Shown here: positions 9,248-17,742 of the stretch, in pieces
Layout of the letters: every line of letters begins with the position of its first letter
Numbering within the stretch: the stretch's first letter is position 1
Source of the DNA: Boothiomyces macroporosus
Taxonomy: Eukaryota; Chytridiomycota; Chytridiomycetes; Rhizophydiales; Terramycetaceae
Assembly: GCA_027604185.1 (NCBI GenBank)
Contig: JADGKB010000154.1
Location: 1 to 26,015, forward strand
Length of the DNA: 26,015 nt
Direction: 5' to 3'
Notes under the pieces: generated by a model
Databases searched by the model: none
Told to the model about the DNA's origin: nothing
What the model saw: only the letters and a program-made list of their open reading frames with translations
Program-made: the position numbers and the translations under genes

Positions 9248-10575
9248 TTATTCCTTATCATCCAGACCATTAGTCATATGGCACAAAACGCTCGCTGCCT
9301 GGGACAAGTCTTCCATAGGCTGGCTGTCTAGATGCTGTTCGTTGATAAATTCGCTATTAAAATCTTGTTCGACAGGCTCAACTCTTTGCTTTGTTGCTGC
9401 GAGGCTCAAGGACCTATTATTAATTGAATTATACCAGCTGTTAAAACCAGGTATTAGACCAACATTCCTAAAGCAATTGGCAAATTCGATAACATTGTTG
9501 CCCATGTAAAATGCAACGTATGAATTGAAACCGTTCTTTTGAGGATCTATGTGACGGAGAATGCAGATGGGATGCTGGAGGATAGGGGTAAACCAATCAG
9601 CTCCAAATTCGGCTCTGATAATGAATATACCTTCATTATATTCCTTGCTGGCGTATCGAGTAAATATTACGGATAAGAGTCTTTCAATTCCAGTTTCTTG
9701 ATCATTGCTAGTAGTCGAGAACGGTAATGAAGAACTAAGATCACAAAAAATTCTTCCATACCAAGTTTCCTGTTCAAGAGCGTAGAATTCAGCAGTGGAT
9801 TTACATACCTTGTCAAATTCTTGTCCGGTAACGGTTCGCTGCGCCAATTCATACACATACGCAGCATCAAATGGAAGCTTTGGTTTTTCAAGTCGCATTC
9901 TAGCCCTTTTCTTTGGAGGAGTCTGTTCTTCATGTTTAAGGATTTGCTGGTCGAATTCAAGATTCAACTCTAGTGGTTCAGCGACCACGGTATCTTGTGA
10001 TTGAGAATTGGTAAATTCCAACTGATCTTCTTCTTCCTCTTCAGTGTCCGAATCCTTTCTTTTTAATCTACGTTTTTCTGGTTTTCGCTTCTTTCTTGGA
10101 GATACTTTCTTTTCCGATTTGTAATTTCTTGATGCAAGATATGCTTCCAAAACAGCCTAAATTAGCCTAGAAATACTGTAGTGATGACTCCGTTTGGAGC
10201 GGTCTGATTTACTTCAATCCAAGCATCGACCAGCTGTTCCGGAGGGACTTTGGACAGTAGCTGGCAATGCGACTGATACATGGGTGGAGCATAATTGGCA
10301 GGGAGCTTTGCAACGATATCTGAATAAACCCTGTATGAGATGATGTATTCGTATGTGGTTGATTTGGAGAATCCTAAATTCACTTTTGTCCATTCAAGGA
10401 ATTCCTTTTGGTTCTTTACAAGTTTGTCTTGGTAATATAATTTGTGTAGGGTTTGGCCAATAGTTACAAATGAAGCGACATTCTTTGTTTCATGGAGAAT
10501 CTTATTCTTTAAGCCTTCCAAACTGTCGTCCGTAGTCATAAAGTACGAAAGGGATGGACAAATTTTTTCTTTCAT
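9248..10575 (-). CDS. Unidentified nuclear-type protein, 435 aa (possible HTH plus degenerate methyltransferase-like C-terminus)
   Basis: Two exons, 10575-10177 and 10156-9248, joined across the 20-nt intron GTATTTCTAGGCTAATTTAG (10157-10176): VITT|AVLEAYLASRNYK. Residues 1-140 are helical and include LHKLYYQDKLVKNQKEFLEW and GFSKSTTYEYIISYRVYSDI, reminiscent of bacterial DUF3102/HTH segments. Residues ~145-175 are strongly basic (KKVSPRKKRKPEKRRLKRK), a likely nuclear localisation signal, then an acidic run EEEEED. The C-terminal half has FIIRAEFGADWFTPILQHPI and FNSYVAFYMGNNVIEFANCF; the pattern weakly recalls phage-type N6-adenine methyltransferases, but no DPPY motif is seen. I do not assign a function. 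The start could also be the ATG 12 codons further in. Confidence 0.8.
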
Positions 10576-11585
10576 TTTTTGTGTGACATGATTGAAAAGG
10601 AAGGAGCAATGGGAGGGCTGGCTAGAGATCCCAAACAAACCAAAACGAAAAACTAACGAATCGATCCGCAATGTAGAGGCGCTCACTATTTAGTGTGTGT
10701 AGAGTGCAGATTCTGAAATGTCTGTGCTTTCGGACACTTTTCTTTTTTCTTTTCGCTAGGGTTACAGATTTTGTCCGCTTTATTCACCTTGAATTGGTAT
10801 GAATTGCTGATATCATTTAGAGATCAGCTGTTCTTTGACCCTGTCTCTTGTGACCCAAATCTGATGCAAATATCTTGAAATAGATAGTGGAAACAGTTAG
10901 CTGGTTCGTTTGAAAACATCTCGATCTATCAAACTGAACAAGATGATCCTCTCAAAATATAAAAATCAATGAGGAAATCTATTTAAAACCACAGTTTTCA
11001 CACTTTGTAAAAGTTTGGGTTGGGACATCCTCCACCCAAATTCTGTCAAAATGGGATCCAGGATAGTCTGGAATACCGCTGGCGAAATTCGAAGCAATAT
11101 CGGAAAGTACTTGGTGGCATATCGTGAGTTTTGATGCACAACTCTTTCAAGTTATGAACTGATATGCAGTTTGAACCATCGATGAATGTATTGTGTCAAA
11201 GAGTCTTTCTGCTCTTACTAGTCGGGATGCCACCGTGTGTAGTTATTGAAATACCATAGATTCCTGCACCATTGGGCCAGAACTGAAACAAACTTTGTCA
11301 AAATTACTATCTGTAAGAATGGTCATTTGATCCACTATGCAAAGATTGGAAACCTCTATAAATGTGGTTGAACAAGTCCCAAAGGAGATCAAAAAGGTAG
11401 CCTTAAACCATTCAACAACCGCTGCTTTTGAATTAAAAGAGACCACCTGGGCATTGTATTACTCAAGTTTACAAATACACAAATTCAAGCATGACAATCA
11501 CCTGTCAAATTTGACCAAGAAAAAGTCATGTTGAGTCATTGAAATTAATGCATATAAATAGAGATGCAAATAAGCAAACCATAAA
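10576..11585. other. 1-kb region without a confident gene; decayed ORF on plus strand
   Basis: From 11051 (ATGGGATCCAGG) to 11534 the plus strand reads like a broken gene: MGSRIVWNTAGEIRSNIGKY, then SLSALTSRDATV, SCTIGPELKQTLSKLLS, and from 11337 LETSINVVEQVPKEIKKVAL to a TGA. In-frame stops (for example near 11120 and 11325) are only partly removed by intron-like segments (11107-11152; 11240-11260). I do not recognise the product; it is either a pseudogene or a gene whose splicing I could not solve. 10576-11040 holds nothing recognisable. Confidence 0.35.
11553..11560 (+). promoter_or_regulatory. TATA box of the 66-aa gene
   Basis: TATAAATA followed by GAG, 33 nt before the ATG at 11586. 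Confidence 0.6.
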
Positions 11586-11786
11586 ATGACAAGCAAAGAT
11601 CCAAAGCACAAACATCATGAACACAATGCTGAACACTGGTCCAAAAAAGACGAAAAAGAATTGTACAAAGCGCTAGATCAGGCTGAAGAAAGACAAAAGC
11701 ATCATGAACAAGAATTAAGACATGAAATTGAAGAAGCTAGTCGTATCGATATCCAAAGAGGAATTGATAGCCATGAGTTGGAATAA
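11586..11786 (+). CDS. Small charged helical protein, 66 aa
   Basis: Complete ORF directly behind a good TATA box. It is about half charged residues plus His (KHKHHEHNAEHWSKKDEKE; EERQKHHEQELRHEIEEAS) with no hydrophobic segment, so probably a soluble, single long helix or coiled coil. His clusters could bind metal; this is speculation. It converges with the 7TM gene on the other strand, only 13 nt separating the two stops. Family unknown. Confidence 0.6.
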   Translation: MTSKDPKHKHHEHNAEHWSKKDEKELYKALDQAEERQKHHEQELRHEIEEASRIDIQRGIDSHELE

Positions 11787-11799
11787 ATATATTGCCATC

Positions 11800-12740
11800 T
11801 TATTTTTGTGATTCATTTTTTCCAGTGATTATTTTAGTTGCTGCCATTGTGCCGACAGTGATACTCGGCCTTACTGGCTCTGAAGTCCTTTTTCTACTGC
11901 TGCTACTATTGGAAGACGTTTCTTGTGGAAAGATACATCTTTGGGCAAAGATAATCCTATACCCAATAATCGCAGTGGTAATATGAATTAGTATTTGTGA
12001 TAAATTCACTGATAGCCTATTCACATATGGATCGGAAATATAGTAGTAACCCATGTACAACATTGTACATAATATCGAATTGAGGATAATCATGTAACTG
12101 AACCATTTCAGCTTGACGAAATTTGATTTTGCCAAGATGTACTTTTCCACATCCTCTTCGCTCTTTGAAAATTTAAACACAATGTATTTTTGTATCTTGA
12201 CTGCTGAAAATGACGCCAATGCTATTTCAAACAGCACTCCAATTACATTGAATACGACTAAACCTAGATCTCGTATCTAATTAAGTCAGCGAGTACCGTT
12301 AAGGAAATCGGTGGGGCATTGTTGTTTGCAATCATTACCAATGTAACTGTTATTGGAATGAATATTATTACAACAAACCATAATATCCAAATTACTTGTA
12401 TTATCTGTACCGTCCGTTTCTTTATATTCGACAACACAATAATAACTTTGATGAATTCCAATTCACAGTATCCTTTCATAGTGAGTGACATAAATAAGAA
12501 CACTCCCTTCGCATAATCTATAAACAATATGAATTGACCGCAATTAAAGTAGTATAAATAGAGAATCTGGGTAACAACACTGACAAAGTACAAGATATAA
12601 ATTGGGTCTCCAGGTTTAGTTTTTTTCCAAAATATCGAAGTTGCAGTAATGACAAGTGTTGATAATAGAGTTACTATTTGTATTGTAATCTGAATGGCTC
12701 CGTATACTGATGTAGGACTGAAGAATATGGAGTCTGACAT
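11800..12740 (-). CDS. Seven-transmembrane receptor-like protein, family member A
   Basis: 306 aa in two exons (12740-12297, 12276-11800) with the 20-nt intron GTACTCGCTGACTTAATTAG (12277-12296). Splicing gives ISLT|IRDLGLVVFNVIG. Seven hydrophobic segments: four before the intron, three after it. Family hallmarks: GYCELEFIKV at the end of TM3 with a basic IC loop (NIKKRTVQ), VIWILWF opening TM4, a charged loop FSKSEEDVEKY between TM5 and TM6, and GYRIIFAQRCIFPQE after TM7. The Lys/Ser/Thr-rich C-tail is predicted cytosolic. The topology is that of a GPCR, but I recognise no known class (no Ste2, Ste3, Gpr1 or Pth11 motifs). Head-to-head with member B. Confidence 0.85.
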
Positions 12741-12814
12741 TTTAGCTAATGACGTTAACTTGCCACGTTTAAAAACCGCTTGATGGACAAGACGATTAGA
12801 TGGAAATTATTACC

Positions 12815-12879
12815 ATTGCAATTATTAATGAGTGGTAGAGATGCTTATCTTTGATATTATCTACAGTAATAATTGCAAT
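12815..12879. repeat. Inverted repeat, 13-nt perfect arms
   Basis: ATTGCAATTATTA (12815-12827) and its exact reverse complement TAATAATTGCAAT (12867-12879), with a 39-nt spacer, in the divergent promoter. Confidence 0.8.
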
Positions 12880-12963
12880 CTCATTGTTTTTAATCGAAAA
12901 TATTGACAGAGTTCATAGATGCGTCTAATTTAGATTTTCCGACAGTCAGCAATATATCCTTGA

Positions 12964-13020
12964 AGATCTATGAAAGCTGGAGCATCATTAGGCGAGCCAT
13001 CGGATCTTGCTCATAGATCT
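12964..13020. repeat. Inverted repeat, 10-nt perfect arms
   Basis: AGATCTATGA (12964-12973) and TCATAGATCT (13011-13020), spacer 37 nt. Similar geometry to the neighbouring inverted repeat. Confidence 0.75.
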
Positions 13021-13123
13021 GAATACGTAAACCTCGGATAAATGAACTGATAAACTTGAGCCATTATCACTCTTGCTTTGTAATACAAGCCAAAGATAAT
13101 AAATTATCGCTATCAACTAATTG

Positions 13124-13131
13124 TATAAATA
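13124..13131 (+). promoter_or_regulatory. TATA box of 7TM member B
   Basis: TATAAATA, 42 nt before the ATG at 13166. Confidence 0.6.
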
Positions 13132-13165
13132 GAGAGCTTTACGTCACAAATTTGTTGATCCTCTT

Positions 13166-14094
13166 ATGATTAATCCCGACTACTTTGGACCAAACACCAT
13201 CTATGGCCAGCTGCAAATTCCTATTCAAGCCTTTGTATTCATATTTACGACTGCATTTGCATCGTATTCAATGGCCAGCCAAAAGTTTCACGAGAAGGCC
13301 TACAATTTGAAAACAAAGCTCTTAATACTAACTAGCATCACATCGCAAATCCTATATTTAATCAATTTCAATTATCCTTTCGATATCCCGGGATTATCTT
13401 TTGTCTGTCAAATCTTTATCTATGGGACTTTTCTGATCATTGGGTTTTGCGAACTGGAGTTTATAAAGACAATTAGTGTCATTACGATATTCAAGAAAAA
13501 GTTTATCAACATACTACAGACCGTGTGGATTATTTGGTGCTTGTTGGTGGGATTCCTGCCAGTAATCGTCTGTTTCGTTACTCGCTGTCTGCCAAATTCC
13601 ACTCAAAAAGTTTTGGACATGTCCTACGAGGTAACCCAGTATTCATCAAGGCTCAACAAATAGGCTCAGTAGTATTTGACGGATCTTGTCTAGTTACAGA
13701 ATTCGCGTTAGCGTTCACCGCTATAACCGCGATTGAAACCTATATTCGACGGAAATACGGGAATAGCGAAGAGATGGATCGATATAACAGCGCGAGAAGG
13801 AATTTCACGCATTTAAAGTGTTTAACTGCTGCAATAGTAGTAAACAATACTTTTAGCACCTGGCTGTATATAATGAGATATTATTACACGGATATTAACA
13901 CTATAACAATAACAACCAATTGCGCTCACATTTTTATTCATTTGACACCTACCCTAGTAGCCTATAGATTCCTGTTGTCAAAGAATTGCATCTTCCCGAC
14001 TGTCATTACTCCTTCAGCAACAATAGAAAACAAATTAAAAGTCGAAAACACTTTGTTCCACATTGGATCCCTAAATACCCGTTATCTGAAATAA
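13166..14094 (+). CDS. Seven-transmembrane receptor-like protein, family member B
   Basis: 302 aa. Exons 13166-13630 and 13651-14094. The 20-nt intron (13631-13650, GTAACCCAGTATTCATCAAG) joins DMSYE|AQQIGSVVFDGSC; it is the only one here lacking a clear TAAY branch motif. Hallmarks: IIGFCELEFIKTISVI at TM3, FKKKFIN loop, VWIIWCLLVGFLPVIVCF as TM4, NSEEMDRYNSARRNF loop, AYRFLLSKNCIFPT after TM7. Intron position and phase (0) match members A, C, D and E, showing common descent. First gene of a plus-strand run B-C-D. Confidence 0.85.
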
Positions 14095-14229
14095 AGGAAG
14101 TCTCAACCATCTCTTTTCAAATGAATTGTTTTGACTTTGAATATCTTGCTATGATCAATATTGATTGCAGGATGGTGGAATAGACGTTTGATACTGTAAT
14201 CCAGTTTGACTTCTAAAAACGTCACAATA

Positions 14230-15169
14230 ATGTTGCAAGATCAAAATATACAAGATGACATTACCCTCTGGATAATTCAGATTGCAGTACAAATAATAAT
14301 ATTCTTGGTCACTGGTACATTTGCTATTTATTCCTATTTCAGTCCTGCATTCAAAAAGAAGAGCTACGACAACAAAACCAAATCTTTGATTACCACCAGT
14401 CTAATCACGCAAACAAATTTACTAGTATATTTTAATGCGCCTTTCAACGACCCAACATTTTCACTCATTACAAAATTAATCTTTTTCACACTATTTCTAG
14501 TTGTTGCAATTTGCGAATGGGACTTTTTACGAAGGATTAGCTCTATATTAGCATGTAGAAAAGAAACTATTTCAAAATTGCAGGCTGTGTGGATCCTGTG
14601 GAGCTTGTTAGCTGGCTGTTTGCCAATTATCCTAATTTTCATTTCCAATGTGTTTCCATTACCAGATAATGTATTCAACATAATTTTACTGGTAAATGAT
14701 ATTAATATAGTGGAGGGAAATATCATCGTTGATTTATGATTTATCTTGCGTAATTATGGAGTTTACCCTATCAGCAATTGCGATTAAATCCATCCATTCG
14801 TTCATATTAGCCAAATACTCCAAGAACGAAGGTGAAGATAATAATTACAGAATAGCGTCAAAGAACTTCCATAGACTTATTTACTTGACTATTGGTATAG
14901 TCTGCCTCAATTCCACTTGTGTACTATTGTATATTCTGGGAATCATTACTACAGACATTTATGTTTCGCTGCTGCTAAACAATTTATCCCAGGTACTCAT
15001 TAATCTAGGGCCATCACTTATTGCCTTCAGGTTTCTGCTCCGTCAAAGCTGCATATTTCCTTCAGATGGTTATGAAGAAAAAGATACAAAGGGCAATGTA
15101 AAATCATTTGGTGTATATTCCCTAGCCAGGACAAGAAAGATTGATGCCGCAGATAAAGGGGGTAGTTGA
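14230..15169 (+). CDS. Seven-transmembrane receptor-like protein, family member C
   Basis: 306 aa. Exons 14230-14691 and 14711-15169; the 19-nt intron (14692-14710) is GTAAATGATATTAATATAG. The join LILL|WREISSLIYDLSCVIMEF matches member D. The TM3 motif is altered to VAICEWDFLRRISSI, and the following loop is ACRKETISK. The end motif is AFRFLLRQSCIFPSD, with a tail rich in Lys/Asp. An in-frame TTG lies 8 codons upstream; I chose the first ATG (MLQDQN). No TATA box is evident in the 135 nt before it. Confidence 0.85.
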
Positions 15170-15333
15170 TGTGGGAAATATTGTTAATGTCACCCACTTG
15201 CTCCAAATTTCAAATGCCTTGACCATCAATATACAGAGTAAATGTTCATCCAATAAAGCATTTTCACCTCTGTTGTTTTTCCCAGCTATGACAAGATTTT
15301 TTTGACAGCTTTGCTCTTCGTCATCCCAAGAAA

Positions 15334-16290
15334 ATGTTCCACCCTGATATATTGAAATACGACTTGCTATACTGGATAATACAGATCACAATTCAAATTA
15401 TTGTCTTTTCTGGCACTTTTACGTTTGCCTGTTATTCACTGTTCAGTCCTAAATTCAAAAAGAAAACTTACAATTTAAAAACTAAATTTCTATTATTAAT
15501 CAGCCTAATTTCTCAATTAATTAATTTCGTTTATTTCAATACTTACTCATCAAGCGGGATAGAACTAGCATCTGATTTGGCAGTGTTCTCTGGGTTCACT
15601 TGCCTGGGATACTGCGAATTGGATTTTCTTAAATTAATCAGTGTTATTTCGATATTCAAAAAGAAAACATTTATACGGCTGCAAGGTGTATGGATAGTTT
15701 GGTGTATAATCATGGGATACATCCCAGTTATTGCAGATTTCCTTTTTGGTATTCTATACCCCAACCAACCAATATCAAAAAGTGTTACTCAAGTATTCGG
15801 TAGCTAACAGCAGATTCGCGAGATTAGCTCAATAATATACGATAGCTCGTGTGTACTAATCGAGATGGCTCTCGCTACAATTGCCATATCATCAATTCAC
15901 CATTACATCAAGAGTAAATATTCAACGAATGAGGAAGAAAAGATCAACTATGAAAAAGCGCTTGGGAATTTCAGCAAATTAAAACATCTGACAACCACAA
16001 TAGTCGTGGTTAACACACTATGTATCTGGCTGTTTGCAATGAGCTTTATTTACCAGGATATCTATCAATCAACACTATCCAGCAATGCCGCTCAAACACT
16101 GGTACATATCAGCCTTTCTCTAGTTGCATACAGATTTCTAGTCTCTCAAAGCTGCCTGTTTCCAACTGATCAAGTGCCGCCAAATTCAGTAGAGACACCG
16201 GGGAAATCTTTGGCAAAGTATTCCATGGCGAAAACCAAAAAGTTTGACTTTAGCCGCTCCATCAAAAACCCCTCTGGTAGCAGCCAATAA
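15334..16290 (+). CDS. Seven-transmembrane receptor-like protein, family member D
   Basis: 311 or 312 aa. Exon 1 is 15334-15792; exon 2 starts at 15814, or at 15811 if the first of two tandem acceptors (CAGCAG) is used. The shorter choice makes the intron 18 nt, GTATTCGGTAGCTAACAG. Both forms are in frame (Q|IREISS or Q|QIREISS); retention would stop at the TAA. Hallmarks: LGYCELDFLKLISVI, FKKKTFIRLQ, NEEEKINYEKALGNF, AYRFLVSQSCLFPTD. The cytosolic tail (about 45 aa) is Ser/Lys-rich. The stop lies 49 nt before the GDA1 start. Confidence 0.85.
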
Positions 16291-16339
16291 TTTTATTTCT
16301 AGTTTTTTCCATTTTGCTTTTTGCCACGTTAAAATCTAC

Positions 16340-17724
16340 ATGCCAGGCAAACCAAATTTATTCCGGCCAATAGTACTGATACTGTTGCTGGTATTTCTCT
16401 ACCTCTTGTTCAGCCCGTCCAATCTGGGTGCAGTCAAGAAGCAGGAGGAATTTGCGCTGTTAAAAACTAAAAAGTGCTCACTGGTACACAAGGGAATGCC
16501 GGATATACAGTATGCCATAGTGATCGATGCAGGGTCTACAGGGTAATTACCGCTAACTCAGATCTCGTATTCATGTCTATCGATTTAATTATTGTAATCA
16601 AGCACCGGAGCTGGAAGATGAAGTATTTGTCATTACCAAACCAGGTTTGTCTTCCTATGTCGACAACCCAAAAGCTGCAGCAAATTCTCTCGACAAATTA
16701 TTAAAAGAAGCGGTCAAAAGCGTCCCTGTTCAACTCCAAAAATGTACACCAATTGCCGTCAAAGCAACTGCTGGATTACGAATGTTGGAAAATGGAATGG
16801 GTGAACAGATCTTGAAAGAAGTTGAAAAGAAACTAAAGAACGAATATCCATTCCCACTGATCAAAGACGGAGCGGTAGAAATCATGGGGGGAGACGATGA
16901 AGGTAACTTTAGATAACAAAGGTGTATTTGCGTGGATTACAATCAATTATCTTTTAGGAAATATCGGTGGAAGCGATAAAAAGCCTACTGTTGGGATTAT
17001 GGACTTGGGTGGTGGTTCGACCCAAATTGTTTTTGAGCCATCAAGTATGATTCAGCCTGGCTCCCATAAAAAAGAATTGAAATTCTCTGGTCATGAATAT
17101 GTACTCTATCAGCATTCTTATGATGGCTATGGGTTGATGCAAGGAAGAATGAAGATCAAGAAAGCCTCAAAGAATGAAGCGCCTTGTTTACCAGAAGGAA
17201 AAAAGAGTACTTTGAAAATCGGAGATTCAGAACTAGAGCTTCATGGCACCGGGAATGATTTTGATAAGTGCTTTTCGTTTATAGCCGAAAATCTATTCAA
17301 CAAAGAAGAAGCATGCAGCCTGAATCCATGCTCTTTTGATGGTATTTACATGCCAAATCTCAAAGAAAGCTTCAAGAACGACCTGTATGCCTTTTCTTAT
17401 TTCTACGATAAATTCGCCAACCCGTTCAACCACGAAGTTTCTTTTGAACTATCCCAAATGAAATTCCAAGCAGACAACATCTGCAGCAAGAGTCCAAAGA
17501 TACCACAAGGTGGAGTAAAAGAGTACGAAAAGAACAATGACTGGTGTATGGATTTAGGATTCATGTACTCTTTATTAACCGTTGGCTACGGATTGCCAGA
17601 CACTCATGTAGTTAAGACTACTAAAAAAATTAATGGAATTGAAATCGGATGGTGTCTAGGTGCGGCCATTCAAATGATTGATAACCAGCAGACTGACCCC
17701 GACTATGCACAATGTCGTGTTTAA
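16340..17724 (+). CDS. GDA1: Golgi guanosine diphosphatase (GDA1/CD39 family)
   Basis: Hydrolyses GDP released by Golgi mannosyltransferases to GMP, allowing GDP-mannose/GMP exchange. Three exons: 16340-16542, 16562-16902, 16922-17724; 448 aa. Introns are 19 nt each: GTAATTACCGCTAACTCAG and GTAACTTTAGATAACAAAG. One signal-anchor (FRPIVLILLLVFLYLLF, about residues 8-24) gives type II Golgi topology. All apyrase-conserved regions are present: ACR1 IDAGSTG|SRIHVYRFN (split by intron 1), ACR2 AVKATAGLRML, ACR3 GGDDEG|VFAWITINYLLG (split by intron 2), ACR4 VGIMDLGGGSTQIVFEP. The C-terminal Cys pairs of the family are visible. It converges with the DPAP gene, with 18 nt between stops. Confidence 0.96.
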
Positions 17725-17742
17725 TATACTCTTTGATATTAT

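Larger units (their letters stand above)
12741..13165. other. Divergent promoter region between 7TM members A and B
   Basis: No coding potential. It holds two inverted repeats (separate entries), a TTTTTAAA box on the A side near 12760-12770, and a TATAAATAG box on the B side. Confidence 0.5.

Noticed and set aside
13621..13639. Alternative 19-nt intron in 7TM member B (GTCCTACGAGGTAACCCAG) with a perfect TAAC-CC-AG end
   Set aside because: It puts the second exon out of frame; only the 20-nt segment 13631-13650 restores the family alignment.
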